Shown here: positions 27,010 through 39,190 of the stretch, piece after piece | Layout of the letters: each line of letters begins with the position of its first letter | Position numbering within the stretch: the first letter of the stretch is position 1 | Assembly: GCA_037951105.1 (NCBI GenBank) | Contig: JBAMJV010007419.1 | Span: forward strand, 62,001-126,000 | Reading direction: 5' to 3' | Source: Echinarachnius parma | Lineage: Eukaryota; Echinodermata; Echinoidea; Clypeasteroida; Echinarachniidae | DNA length: 64,000 nucleotides | Made by a program: the position numbers and the translations under genes | Notes under the pieces: generated by a model | The model's database searches: none | What the model was told of the DNA's origin: nothing | Seen by the model: only the letters and a program-made list of their open reading frames with translations

Positions 27010-28345
27010 TTTTCTTTGCTTTATTATAGATCAATATTTTAACAGGTTTCTCCCGTACGTTATAATAATACCCTTAAATAGTGTTTTCCAGGGTTTTCTC
27101 AGTTTCAACTGCACTACCACAGCACCCAAATTTATACAAATCACTGACCCATTAATGGAACCCCAATATGACCTGTGTCCTATTTGTCCGATAAAAGACA
27201 TAACAAGTTACCACAAACAGAACGGACAGATACTCGTAAAATTCCATTCTATAGACGGTGTTTCCAGTCTCAAGTTCATTTATTACAGCCAATAGTTTGT
27301 TCTTTCTTTTATAGAATCAGAGATTTATTATTGTTATTCTCTCATTCTATACCCTTTTTAAAATTCAGATATTTATTGTTGTTGTTCTTTCATTTTATGA
27401 CCATGAACTTCTCAAGTTTTACATGGAATAACTGTTATTGTAAACCATTCTCCCAATACCTTTTATTATTGTTGTATTGTTTCATGAAGTATGGATTTTG
27501 TTGCCATGTCCCTTTGTGTTACCCCTCTAGTATTTTTGCAATTAAAAGGGTGCGTTCAGGAGTGTAAACATTTTGGAATTTATTCGTTTTTTTATTTGTT
27601 TTATTGAAGCTAGTCGGCACCATCCTCCGCACCAGTTTGAAACCCAGTAAGCATGTCGGGTCTGTTTATAATAAACAAATAATCAAGTAAATAAATACAT
27701 CAAAATAAGACTAGAATAAGTTTATGATCTTAGTATTGTATTGTCAAAGTTTGCAAAGAAATATTAAATACGAAGCTTCCTTTGAAGAAAGTGAAAAGAA
27801 AACAAAATATACAAGCTCGTGAAAAATACTGTTGAAATGACCATTGTCTACTGAATAACCAACATGACCAAAGGCAGGTGCCGCTCTTGTGCGTGGGTAT
27901 CTAAACGCCAATATTAAACTCCACGCAGAAACAAAAAACCACGCAACGCATCGGAGGATGTCGCCCCGAGGGTATTTTTTATTTCAATATTTTGCCGAAA
28001 ACTATCCCCCAAAGTTGAAGAGGTCAAGTCGATATGTCCCACATCGGCAGACCCGTGAACTGGAGCCGAACCGTTCACAAACTTGACTTCAAGATATTTA
28101 ATACGTCTCAGGTGCTGGAAAGGCCATTGCTATAGAAAAGAGCGAGAGGGAAAGAAAGTTTATGGGTCTTTTTGGGGTTGTCGTCGCATTTGTCTGACAT
28201 CTTTGCTGTAGGTCTAGGGATGACAACGTGAAACCATCAGCTCCCCCCCCCCCCCCCCACCCCCCTTTTTTTTAAATTAGACGTTGAAAGATTCTACACA
28301 AACAATGAATATACCTCACATAATGATATAACATAAACATGTTAG
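27010..28345. other. Intron sequence, nothing recognised
   Basis: The overlapping frames at 26900-27567 are T/F-rich and carry no domain. A C-run lies at 28241-28265. Confidence 0.4.
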
Positions 28346-28349
28346 ACCT

Positions 28350-28721
28350 GGGCCCCGTTGCAGAAAGACATACAATCGATTGTAAAGCCCGGCGCAGACA
28401 GAGCCGACTCGACCCGATCCGACTGGTTTTCAGTCAGGCTATAGTCAGTTTCGCTCAGTCGGAGCCGATTGAATCGGCCTCGAATGATCTCCGACTGGCA
28501 CTTGACTGGACAAATCGGAGTCCTAAGGCAGCGCATACTGAGTTCATCAGGCTGAAAACCAGTCGGATTGGGTCGAGTCGGCTCTGTCTGCGCCGGGCAT
28601 AAGTTGCAATTAATCGTAAGTCAGATCTCGTGTTCTAGATGCGCAAATGTGATTGGCTGAAACGCGTAAATTTTCTGACTTACGATCAATCGTAACTTAC
28701 AATCGATTGTATCTCTTTCTG
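28350..28721. mobile_element. MITE family B copy interrupted by a second MITE
   Basis: The left end GGGCCCCGTTGCAGAAAG and ATACAATCGATTGTAA (28350-28385) resume after 28599 as AAGTTGCAATTAATCGTAAG and finish with ATCGATTGTATCTCTTTCTG at 28721. Removing 28386-28599 leaves about 158 bp, close to the 165-bp copy at 8523. The gap is a separate foldback element. Confidence 0.85.
28387..28598. mobile_element. Nested 212-bp foldback MITE, family F
   Basis: It starts GCCCGGCGCAGACAGAGCCG and ends with the inverse CGGCTCTGTCTGCGCCGGGC. The inverted repeats run ~45 bp through GACCCGATCCGACTGGTTTTC with only one or two mismatches. TAA lies on each side (28383-28385 and 28600-28602) with one extra A between it and the element. 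A TAA duplication would fit the PIF/Harbinger TWA preference, but that is tentative. Confidence 0.85.
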
Positions 28722-28892
28722 GTCCCCGTAGCAGAAAGAGATGCAATGGATTGTAAAGTTGCAATTATTTCCAAGTCAGAAAATATGCACATTAGAACCA
28801 ATCAGATTTGCGCATTCAGTCACATGATCTGACTTGCAACTTTAATTGCAACTTTACAGTCGATTGCTACTTAGGCTTTTCTGAACGGGGAC
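28721..28892. mobile_element. Second, abutting copy of MITE family B
   Basis: It begins GGTCCCCGTAGCAGAAAGAG directly where the previous copy ends and closes with CTTTTCTGAACGGGGAC. The inner inverted repeats (GATTGTAAAGTTGCAATT and its inverse) are recognisable but more diverged. The head-to-tail abutment suggests insertion into the end of the first element. Confidence 0.75.
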
Positions 28893-31336
28893 ATGGACTT
28901 CTTTAATGAAACACAGAGAAAGAATGTTGGGGTGATACTGTATTCGTTTTAGAACTTCACTACTTCATGATAAAAACAAGCTTCCACACCAATGTTTGCA
29001 TTCCAACATTTGTGGACACCCTCCATCATTTTGTCAATTTCGGATGATTCCTTTGAAATATCCACATGGAAACATGATCGAAAGAGACGAAAGAGATCAT
29101 CCTTTCATCCCAACGCACTCAGTAAAAATGAACTCGTCATATTGAGTGGTGCATATTAAAAAAGAACCCCCTATATTATAAGGCTAACGAGGCAAGGGTA
29201 TATGTCTCCTGGTATGGAACTCTTTCGGTTGCAGATAAAAAGGGAGTAATCCCACGTGTCTGAGGGTAATCCCCTTCGAGACGATCGGAATCCTCTGTCG
29301 GAGGAGATAAACATAACACATTTAAAGGTTTTGTTAGGGTTTTGCACGCTACAAATATAAAACGCTTGAATAAATGATATTGATTGTGACAATTGACAAT
29401 TCATACTCCTCTCATAACCGTATTAAATTTTTATTTCTCGTCTACCGACAAAGTATTCGGAACGTTGTTCTTTTTTTCTTTGTTCTCGTACAATAAGAGG
29501 TTTAATTTGGTTGAATATAATACAAGTGTACCTTTTTGGCCTTTGTATAAGATTTCATAAAATCAATCAATATATAGCTAGAGTGAAAATTTTAAGACGA
29601 TTTTAAGTTGTCTGCAAACCCCGACAAGCTCTTTAACATATGTATATTGACATGCCAGCAGGGGTATTACAATTCGGCTGAAACAACCCAGATATCGTTT
29701 TGAACTTGCGGAAACATTCGAAAGGATTTTGAATGTTATTGTTAATGATGTTCAACATAAGTCTGATGATAACGCAATGCTGGAATATGCAAACACAATT
29801 GTGAATGGCATGCGAATATTTGCAATTCGGAAAAGTTGGCACTTTTCGTCCACCTTTCCATGTTCAATTAAATTCCAAGCACCCCCTCAAAATTCTATCA
29901 GCAAAGGAAGTGGGCGATCGAATAATCAATTGCGAGTGATAATTTAGCTGATTTTTTCCTCAATATTTTGTTTTTCTTTCATGAAAAAAATAACGTCAAC
30001 GATTTCTGGCAATATATGATTTAGATGGAGAAAATGTGTACAAATGTCGCGTCCTGAGTCTGTTTCATTATAATAATCGATACAGGAAAGATGATCGCAT
30101 CCACACATTAACTTTGTTTAGTCATATTTGTAGGAAACATATTTTGAAAATCAATAATTTGGGTACCATTGAGTCCCAAATTTCCCATCCCCAACTATAC
30201 ACTATTATTTCGGAAATAAATCACACGCAGGCCATTATGTGACAGAGTGGGGATATATGTTCCAAATTACAACACATTATCCAATCACAAGGCAGGACTG
30301 TTCCAATTGGCCTTGAATAGAGTGGTAACCCTTTTCATTAACTATCCATCATGCATCAATTAAACGATATTTGACGAAATATTGATGATGCGCACATGTT
30401 GTTACTATCTTCGACTTCACATTACGATTTACAATGATCTATTTTGGTTCGGCGATGTTTTCCATTACAAAACATTAGCAAACAATCGGGGACAATCATC
30501 AAATAGGCCTTGAGTAAAAGAGGAAATAGCCTATTGACCATTCTTTTTGTTACAACCAATGACGCTGGGGGAGGGGGGGGGGGGGTATATTAAACTTGTA
30601 TGTGCGTTACTATATCACATCTCAATGCAAATGTTTCATTTTTGCTAAAATGTATACGTATGTGGAATTGATATTGAAAAGGAAAACAAACTTGGAGTTT
30701 CTAGACTATTTTAGCAGACAGATATTTGTACAATGAAAATGATTAGTCGTAATGTATTGGGATGCTGAAATTTCACTCATCTAAAAAAATTATCCACAAG
30801 CTCTATTGGGGTTATTTTATTTTAATCGATGAGAAAAACAGCTTAATATCTAAATTTAACGGTTATATAGTATTTCGTTTGTTATCTTCTGAATAGTAAC
30901 TTTTTTGATTTTTTCTTAGAATAACCATATTGGAAGTAATATCACAAGGGAAACAGTGTGATTATATTATCTGCAGAAAGAATATAACGAGAAAAGAAAT
31001 ATTCTAAAACAGAGTGGTCTGGATCCACAAATCCTCTGCCCTTTTCAGAGCTAAGTGGAAATAATACTGTTTGATGAGTTTCAATCTATCGGAAAACTCA
31101 CCGCGGATGTTTTGACGAAAGATTGGAGGGAGGGTTAAAAGGCGCGATTGAGGGAGGGTTTTATACCCCTCCCATATTACCTCGTTAGGGGTATAATTGA
31201 TTCTCAACCGACGGTGAAATTAAATTTCGACTTATATCGTAAATAAAACTATTATTTGTATTTTCTTTTTAATAAATAAAATCAGCCTTTGCCATACTGT
31301 AAACAGTCGTAGTCTGTATGTTTTATGTATTGGGGC
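28893..31336. other. Intron sequence, nothing recognised
   Basis: AT-rich, with a G-run at about 30567-30585. Short frames lack domains. Confidence 0.4.
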
Positions 31337-31340
31337 TTAA

Positions 31341-31881
31341 AGGGGTAGTACAGTTTTGGTAAGGCTGAACTTTAGTAACCAGAACCTGCACAGTAAGATT
31401 ACAAACTAATATTTATATCCCCACCATGCTCGAAAGGTATACAAAAATACAAACGACTAAATTAAAAGCCTGTTATCATTCAAAAAGCGCCATTAAAACA
31501 CAAGAGGGCGCTCTCTAATAAGGCATTGGTTTCAACCATTTTTCATACAAAATTATGCATGTAATGATTTGTTGAAATAATGATTAAATAGAGAGATCAT
31601 CAACAACTATTTAAAAACTGCTTTTGAAAAATTTTGAAAAAGTGTAAGCATTTTTTTATTTTTTTCAAAAAATCATCGTATTTATTTGGGGCCCAAATAA
31701 ATACGAATACGATCGGATATATTTATTAATATTTCAGCCATTTCTGAACCGATTTTGACCAAATAAAGTTTATTCTGCTATTAAAATTGCATGTTCTTTC
31801 AAATTCGACACTCAGTTTTTCATTACCTCACGAAAAAATTGTGTTGTGCAGCGCCCTCTCTACCAAAACTGAACTACCCCT
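31341..31881 (+). mobile_element. TTAA-type MITE family C, copy 1 (Kolobok-like)
   Basis: A 541-bp element flanked by TTAA on both sides (31337-31340, 31882-31885). The left end AGGGGTAGTACAGTTTTGGT is matched by the right end ACCAAAACTGAACTACCCCT. A second, internal palindrome around GGGGCCCAAATAAATACG lies at about 31675-31705. TTAA duplication with AGGRR termini is the hallmark of Kolobok/T2-type MITEs. Non-coding. Confidence 0.88.
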
Positions 31882-32702
31882 TTAAGTCCCAAACAGTAAT
31901 GCTATTCCGTAGAATACTTTGGTTTCTTATTAAAGTTAACTTGAGGATTTCAGACGTATATCCAGAACATGAAATATGGAGATCGAGTCAGAATACAATA
32001 ACCATTATGTACATTAAAAAATAATATTCTGAACATAAGACATAATATACAGTATATAATATTCAATGATGGCCAAATGCCTATAGATGCTGTTTCATTT
32101 TCAAATTGTATCTGTAGATTATGGGGTTTTGATTTTGATTTTGATTTTTAGCATGTTCTGCATTTGGCTCAGTTAACTTTATACCAACATGATTAACGAT
32201 CAATACACTTTGGTCCGTTCAGTCAAATTCATCATTGTTAGTTTTCGATCTCCATTGAACCATTCGAGTCTTTACTTTTGTTAGTTCGACGCGGATTGAT
32301 ACGATCAATAAATCATGGCAAGAAAAATCCTTAGACCTGCTTTGTGTAGTTTTTCACGAGTCACATCATTCATTCCTATCTAAATAAGCTAATCCGCCCA
32401 TTTTTCAAAAGGATTCCTTAGCTCCAATGTTCAGCTTCTTGTGTAAGTAACAAACTAAAACTGACAAATGTGTATCTCTGGTAAATATACGATATTGAAA
32501 ACTAATTTTAGCAATCCAATGGGAGCCCGTCTTTTACCCGGACTTTTTTTTTTATTGACCTCGGTTGTGACAAAGGTGCCTTTGACCCTTTGAATTTTAG
32601 CGCCATGAATCCTTCGACCCAAGTACGAATCGATGTCACCGTAACAAAAGTCACCCTATTTTATTAGCATGTTTTGTTAGATTTAACAAAACCACCCATT
32701 AA

Positions 32703-33238
32703 AGGGGTAGTTTAGTTTTGGTAAGGCTGAACTTTAGTAGCCAAAACCTGCACACTAACATTATAAACTAATAGTTATAACTCCACCATGCTCGAAAGGT
32801 ATACAAAATTACACACGACTAAATAAAAAGCCAGTTATCATTAAAAAAAGAGCCATTAAAACACAAGAGGGCGCTTTTTAAAAGGCATTGGTTTTAACCA
32901 TTTTTCAAACAAAGTTATGCATGTGATGTTTTATTGATATTATGATTAAATAGCGAGGTCATCAACAACTATTTAAAAAACGCTTTTGAAAATTTTTGAA
33001 AAAGTGCAAGCATTTTTTTATTTTTTTCTAAAAATCATATAATTATTTGGGCCCCAAATAATTATTAGATCATATATATTTATCGATATTTCAGCCGTTT
33101 CTGGGTCGATTTTGACCAAATAAAGTTTATTCTGCCATTAAAATTGCATGTTCTCTCAAATTCGACACTCAGTTTTTCATTACCTCACAAAAAAATTGTG
33201 ATGTGCAGCGCCCTCTCTACCAAAACTAAACTACCCCT
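32703..33238 (+). mobile_element. TTAA-type MITE family C, copy 2 (Kolobok-like)
   Basis: A 536-bp element flanked by TTAA (32699-32702, 33239-33242), in the same orientation and with high similarity to the copy 1.36 kb upstream. The terminal repeats AGGGGTAGTTTAGTTTTGGT and their inverse are intact. Compensating changes in the two ends (TTTAGT versus ACTAAA) show that the inverted repeat is preserved as a pair. Confidence 0.88.
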
Positions 33239-33242
33239 TTAA

Positions 33243-35125
33243 CTTGAAATTGTTGGTTGTCGCAGCTATTCCTTCCGATGTGTAACCTGACATATATCAC
33301 CCCCTTTTGATTTATGCATCTTTTCAGGCCTTGCCTGTCTTGTTTGTGGCAGTCGTATAAATTCCAAAATAAAGCCCTAAATCTATTCTTCTTCTTTTAA
33401 TGCAGCCATCTATTCAACTCTCAGATCTCTTGAAGCATGCGCATTGAAACTAATTTGTCAAGTTCGATCATAGAAATACGAAGAAAGAGTAACCTGAACT
33501 TGGATATATATTATAGGAAAGACTTTACTGAAACCAAAATAAAATAAAAACAACAACGGATAAGCTGCAAAAAAGTAGGTCAAATACAGTATAGGAATGC
33601 GTATTCCAAGTATTTTAATACTTTTAACGAGTATAATCAGACATGTTATCGTTGGATTATTGGATATACTTTATTCCCCAGCGTGCTTTCAAATTTAATT
33701 CAATAACTCTGGCAAAATGTTGAAATTGAGAGATAAAATTGAAGATATATAATATATAATTATTCCGTCCCTAATCTTGGTGATTAGCAATGACCAGAAG
33801 AAACTCGACCTAGATCAAAGGTACAAAGGTTATTGCGAAAGAGAGCCTCCGATGAAGAGGGGATGTTTTCTGATAATAAGTCACATATTGGTTAGATTAT
33901 GAAAGTATAGTGAAAGATCGGAACGTTGAAGTTTCATTGCTGAATTGTAAAAAAAAAAATAATATAATAATTATATTTGCAATAAGCAGATACGTCCATG
34001 TAGTAACGGGCAAAACGGGGATACTACCAACTGTGCGCTGTTCAAGTTGTAGATTTATATAATAGAGTACACGAGTAATGAATTGTAAGGAAGCCTCAAG
34101 TCCTCAACCGTACAATTGCTAAATGTTAACACATTATGGAGGAATAAATATTTACTGTTTATTACGAAAATCAATAAACTAACAACAATATATAATATCT
34201 CCTTGTCTACCTCTTCTCTCCGTCGGAAATATATATACCATGCATTATATGCCTGATTATGATTATTTAGCATTCTACCCCACAAAGTTGCTCAAGGTTG
34301 TTTTTATCCGGTAATGCGATGGAAATGCACCTGTCGCATACTCAATTGTTTTACTATGTTTTACTGAGCAGTATACTACTGTATTAGACAAGTTGGTGTA
34401 ATAGAGCGGTCATTCTATATTACCCGCCACTAGCAATATGGATTTGATCATTTCCATTCCTCAAACTGCATTTTGCAATTTGAATTTGAATTCTTTTCTC
34501 ATCACAAAATGCGCTTTGAGCGTTCTTTTTAGAGGAAACCGCTGTTCCACAAAAAAGTCAACTAAAGAACATTATTAATTGTACACTTCAAATACACGTC
34601 AAACATAATGTTTAAACTAGTGTTTACATTCAGATGAAAATGGCTGATGTTTTAAGAGTCGCGGCTATAAGCTGTGTAGTGATACTGCAGTCAGGTCTAA
34701 TGTATCCTTGTTTACAGGAAAGAGAAAACGGAGTATTTCATTTTAACAGTCGTTGTTAGAAAGGTATGAGACACCCATTTGATAATTTTTGTGTATTGTA
34801 GATAAATATGTTGATACAAAGAAACACAATAAGACAATAATTTCTGGTGCCCTGTCTCGGATTGTTAATTTGTAGGCTATTCTTCACTTTTGTGTTTGTC
34901 TGACGCCATGTAGCCGAGAACACGCCTATAAAATGAGGTGAAAGAATGACACACATTTGATCTGTTATGTTTATTTTCTTCTTTGATAGGACGATGGTTG
35001 TTGTCTTCTGCTGATAGATACGAATACAATAGAGCATTCAAACTGTTCATTACAAAAAAATGTATACCTAGCAACTATAAAATAATTGAAATGAAATATT
35101 TATAGGGAATCGTTACTAGAAATAG
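33243..35125. other. Intron sequence, nothing recognised
   Basis: AT-rich. A patch at 33805-33870 carries AGATCAAAGG and ACAAAGG motifs but no exon. Confidence 0.4.
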
Positions 35126-35318
35126 TTTGGGATCTAGTAACATTGTCCAAATCCACAAAACTTCACTATAAAATTAATCTAGTGGTTCTCTCATACCTTG
35201 TTGTATTCGTGTTACCAATAGAAACATGGGACAGGTTTCCTTTTTTTTCTTCCTTTCCTCAAGAAAGAAATTTACGATTGAAGTGTTTGGATTTTAACTA
35301 TCCACTGGATAGTCATAA
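35126..35318 (+). mobile_element. Left half of MITE family A, split by the LTR element
   Basis: It starts GGGATCTAGTAACATTGTCC and matches the copies at 58283 and 59191 up to TATCCACTGGATAGTCATAA, where the LTR retrotransposon is inserted. The second half resumes at 41135. Confidence 0.85.
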
Positions 35319-37262
35319 TGTTATACCCCTATTAAAATAGTCCCATGTTATAATATAGCCCTATACTGGAAAATACAGAATAAACCCAATATAGCTCTGT
35401 ATTGGAATATAGCATGTATACTATGGTTCATGAATAAATGTCCACTCCGTTTTATTAGTTTAATCCCCACCCCCTAGCCCCAACCCTTTCTTTGTCAAGT
35501 AAGTTTATGTGAGCTTGATGCTCCCAGTGAGGACAAAGAAGATCTGCACTGGACCAAACGCTATAGGATTAATTCCCCTTGCCTTTGTATAGAGTACCAG
35601 CAGAAATATGATAACCTGGAGATAAAGAGCAGGAACTGGTCAGCAAGTGTTTCCAAGTGCCATTCTGAATCTTGATTGCGCACGAAGAACACCTATACTG
35701 AACTGTTTCTCTCCGTATCATTATTTCCAGGTAAGACAACATTATTTCTATCTTTGTATCATTATATCATTATAAATTGTATACATTGTATGTTATGATG
35801 TGAAGGTGAATATATTTAAGTTCAATCATACACTTTGTTAAATGAATGATATAAACTAGTAGTAGTAGAATTATGAGAGAGAGAAAAGAGTTTGTGAGAC
35901 TAATTGAGTGCGAGAGAAGAGTTTGTGAAAAAGTTATTGTTACTCTTATAACTTGATGAATATTGAGAATATTCTATTATATATGTTTATTATGTTAGTA
36001 ATAATTATATATTGAATAATTATTGACATCTGACGTATGAAGTAAGTATAGAGAAACACAAGTTTCGAATAAGTAAGTTATAAGTTATATACATGAAGAG
36101 ATATAGCATGATTTGCTAACAGCTTGTGAGCAGTGAAGATTAACTTTGAGAGTTCGATGTGAACGGTACTTATAATACTTATACTGTGTGTTCCCCCAAA
36201 CGTATGATTGTGTGTGTGGAACAAGCCAAACTATTTGTACATAGTGCGTGTAGATTAGACTTGTATATAAGCTGTTTTAGTTTAACTTAGAACAGTAATT
36301 TAAAGTGTCTGGAATACAGAATAACTATGTAGGTTGGTAGTTGTGTTTGAAAGAGAAGATTATATGAATTCTTGGTATAAGAAAGCTTTTGATAGTTAAA
36401 TTTTGGTCTCTCATTATTATTCCTCAATTTACTAGGGAACAGGAATTCTTGTCAATTTATATAGCTGTTATAAATTTGAGTACCCATTTTGATGCTAGTA
36501 TTTAAAGTGCCACTGTTAGTTTTGATGTTTAGTTTAGTGATTTAATATATTATACTGAAGGGTTAACATTATTTTATAAAGTTAATATTTGGTTCTATTT
36601 AATAATATAATACTAAATATATTATCTGGCACTTGGTTATTATATAGAGTTTCCAGATAATTGTTATTGCGTTAACTTAGTTAATCATGTTAAATTAATA
36701 ATAAACTAACTATAACTATTATTATTTTGGAGTCTTTTAGAATACAGATATTTATGAACGGATTTACAAGTTGAAGTAGTATTGATTTAGTAAGCGGTTT
36801 AAATTAATATGTTAGACTTTAATATAAACATGATGCATGTTTATGGAAATTAGACAAGAGTGTATAGTTGTATATAACATATCTTGTAACTTGTTAATGT
36901 ATATAGCACATTCATTGTTAGTATTTAGTCACTTTAGAAAGAAACACACTTAAGGATGAAATGATTAAGAAGTGTGATGTACGAGATGTGTGATATTAAT
37001 GGTGATCGTTATATATCAGTTATGATAACTATATGGAAACATAATTTTGAGAGTGTTTACTCATACGATATTGTTATTGTATTATGATTTCTATTATTGA
37101 TTGACATTTATTATTGAGATAATAAATGGGCCATTCTGAATCTTGATTGCGCACGAAGAACACCTATACTGAACTGTTTCTCTCCGTATCATTATTTCCA
37201 GATTTAGGATTCTTGTTAGTTTTAACAAGCAAACCATCCCTACACACCATAGGGGTGTAACA
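35319..37262 (+). repeat. 5' LTR (1944 bp)
   Basis: TG...CA ends with an 11-bp near-perfect terminal inverted repeat (TGTTATACCCC / GGGGTGTAACA). It is unusually long relative to the interior. It contains an exact 72-bp direct repeat at 35659-35730 and 37130-37201. Confidence 0.95.
35659..37201 (+). repeat. 72-bp direct repeats bounding an intron-like segment in the 5' LTR
   Basis: Identical 72-bp copies at 35659-35730 and 37130-37201 both end ATTATTTCCAG. The first is followed at once by GTAAGA (donor-like). The second ends in a polypyrimidine-AG (acceptor-like). The 1471-bp interval 35731-37201 therefore starts GT and ends AG. The 3' LTR has the same arrangement at 39531-39602 and 41002-41073. 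Confidence 0.9.
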
Positions 37263-37265
37263 TTT

Positions 37266-37283
37266 TGGAGGCACTGCCCGGAT
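37266..37283 (+). promoter_or_regulatory. Candidate primer binding site
   Basis: TGGAGGCACTGCCCGGAT lies 3 bp after the 5' LTR. The complementary tRNA 3' end would read ATCCGGGCAGTGCCTCCA, with a U before CCA. That discriminator and the ATCCGGG block are compatible with tRNA-Cys, but several middle positions differ, so the primer identity is open. Confidence 0.55.
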
Positions 37284-37433
37284 GGTGTCACCAGTCTCGA
37301 TGTTCCTGAGGGACTAGATGCTGCAAGTCACCATCCCATGAGACGAGCCAGGATGGCCCCACCTGACCTGAAATGACCTGACCTGTATATCACAAAGCAG
37401 TCCAGTCCCCAAAGCCAAGACACCAACAGAAAG

Positions 37434-38270
37434 ATGGATCCCCTGGGGCGTCTCTGGGATGATGTATTTGAGGGTCTTCCATTGTGCAGCATGGAGAAGC
37501 TTGAAGAAGTGTTGGCGTTTCTGGGGGCCGTGGAGGAAGATGTGAGCAGGTGGAGGTCTGAAGGCTGGCGGCGGCTCGAGGGAAAAGTTGTGTGCACGCT
37601 ATGTAGTGATGAGCTATGGGAAGAAAAGGAGGACACCCTAGAACCGACCTGGAGGAAGGTAGCAGAAATGATTGGCGTTACGGTGGAGGAAGCAGAGCCG
37701 GCTCAAGATGATGTAGCCGAAGTAGTTGAGCCTCCGATGACCGCCAGTATGACGATTCCTTCTGGTAACTCCCAGCAGCCAGTAGCCGCAACACAGCTTG
37801 ACTCATCACTTCAGCAAGTGACGGACGAAGGACAGCACGAGCAAGAAGCCATTGAGATGGAGCAACCACTTCTTGACAACCTAGGGCTAGGGAGGCCTAC
37901 TAGGCAGCCCATCCGACCCATCGTGACGCTTATTCAAGTCGCAGAGGGTGACCAGCATCGACTTGTCACCAATCCTCCTGAGCCTCACGTTACCCCTGTC
38001 ATGCCCCAGACCATCTCAATGCCTGGTCGTCCGCCGGACAGTACTAGACATCAGCAGTATTTGTTGCTCGCCCCGTGTTATGACCAGCTAACGTGTGACC
38101 AACCACTCCCAGTCGACCAAGTACAGCAGCCGGTGGGACCTACTTCGCACCCCGTTCGACCAACGAAGAAGCCACCCGATCGCTTCCAGTCATCACTGAA
38201 GGATCCCCCATGGATGATGACTAGAGCAACCTGGATGACTTCCCCAACACAAATTTCCGGACCCGTATAA
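37434..38270 (+). CDS. Retrotransposon ORF, gag-like by position, 278 aa
   Basis: It is the only long ORF of the LTR element, with a strong start context (AAGATGG) and a TAA stop. Residues 1-90 are acidic and Trp/Leu-rich with predicted helical character (two Trp-Arg pairs around residue 40-46) and a C-x2-C at 54-57. Residues 90-278 are rich in Pro, Gln, Thr and Val and look disordered. There is no CCHC zinc knuckle, no Asp-Thr/Ser-Gly protease site and no YxDD. Position just after the primer site suggests a gag-type structural protein, but I do not recognise the sequence, and it could be an accessory or captured ORF. The antisense frame at 37328-37636 is taken to be a shadow. Confidence 0.6.
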   Translation: MDPLGRLWDDVFEGLPLCSMEKLEEVLAFLGAVEEDVSRWRSEGWRRLEGKVVCTLCSDELWEEKEDTLEPTWRKVAEMIGVTVEEAEPAQDDVAEVVEPPMTASMTIPSGNSQQPVAATQLDSSLQQVTDEGQHEQEAIEMEQPLLDNLGLGRPTRQPIRPIVTLIQVAEGDQHRLVTNPPEPHVTPVMPQTISMPGRPPDSTRHQQYLLLAPCYDQLTCDQPLPVDQVQQPVGPTSHPVRPTKKPPDRFQSSLKDPPWMMTRATWMTSPTQISGPV

Positions 38271-39178
38271 GAGATGTTAGGATCGAGTGGATGTGGACAG
38301 CGTTTGCACTAACCACTAGTGTGTCCACTGAGATAATTATATAGTAGTCCCTGACCTTGATTTTATGTTTTGTCCCTATTGTTAGATATTTTGGTAAGTG
38401 ATGTTAATTTTGAGATTTTAGAAGTAATTGTCTCAGCTTTAGAAGTAACACAAATAGATTATATTGCGACTTTCTATCTTTATTCAGAGACAATTTCAAG
38501 GTCTATAATGTGACGTCAATACGTCATGATGCTTCAACCTCACTAAGTCAAAGGGCAGGCAAGATCCTCCGTACCTGATTGACTAGGTCGGTAGCTTGAT
38601 TGTTAAGTTTGCAAAGTGGACAAAGGAGGTGATTGAGAGCAATATTAGGCAAAGCTTGGGAGTATGTCACTGTTTGAAGCGTGACAAGTTGTTATATATT
38701 GAAGAATAGAAAGTTGTGATTGACGATGTCTAATTAAATAGTCTAAATGCAGGTTAATATACCTATAGATGTGGATATTCCTAAATAGAGATTTGGATGA
38801 GTCTATACAAAGGAGCACTGCGCAGTGTAATAGGATAGGAGATCAATTCTGGTAGCATAAGACAAACAGATATTTATGTTGTACGAGATTGTTTCTCACT
38901 GGGTAAGACTCATTCATTCCATTATGATTGTTTTGTTTTAGAGATAAGAATCTCTTTCTATCGAGTTAGTATTAAAGGTCTATAGATCTGAGTTGGGACC
39001 GTATACACCCTGACTTGCTTACTATTGTTGGTAGATTCATATGGAACGATCGTGATGACTTGTTACGGATGTAACAAGTGGTAGGAATCAGTGGTATATT
39101 TTCTTGGTTTGAAGCACTAAGAAATTTTGTTTCGAAATTATGACATTGTTAGAGGTCAAGCGGACATTTAATTTTTTT
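38271..39178 (+). other. Non-coding interior of the LTR element
   Basis: About 0.9 kb between the ORF and the purine tract with no ORF above noise. In an autonomous relative, pol would be expected here, so a large deletion or replacement is likely. Confidence 0.6.
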
Positions 39179-39190
39179 GGAGGGGGAAGG
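39179..39190 (+). promoter_or_regulatory. Polypurine tract
   Basis: GGAGGGGGAAGG directly abuts the TG of the 3' LTR and follows a T-run, the usual layout for plus-strand DNA priming. Confidence 0.9.

Noticed and set aside
26900..27567. Two overlapping ~130-codon + strand frames
   Set aside because: The first overlaps the tRNA-like sequence. Both are T-rich and domain-free.
37328..37636. 102-codon minus-strand frame in the LTR element
   Set aside because: Antisense shadow of the 278-codon ORF (serine-rich from GGA/AGA codons read backwards).
38271..39178. Reverse transcriptase or integrase remnant in the LTR interior
   Set aside because: No YxDD-, HHCC- or DDE-like coding in any visible frame.
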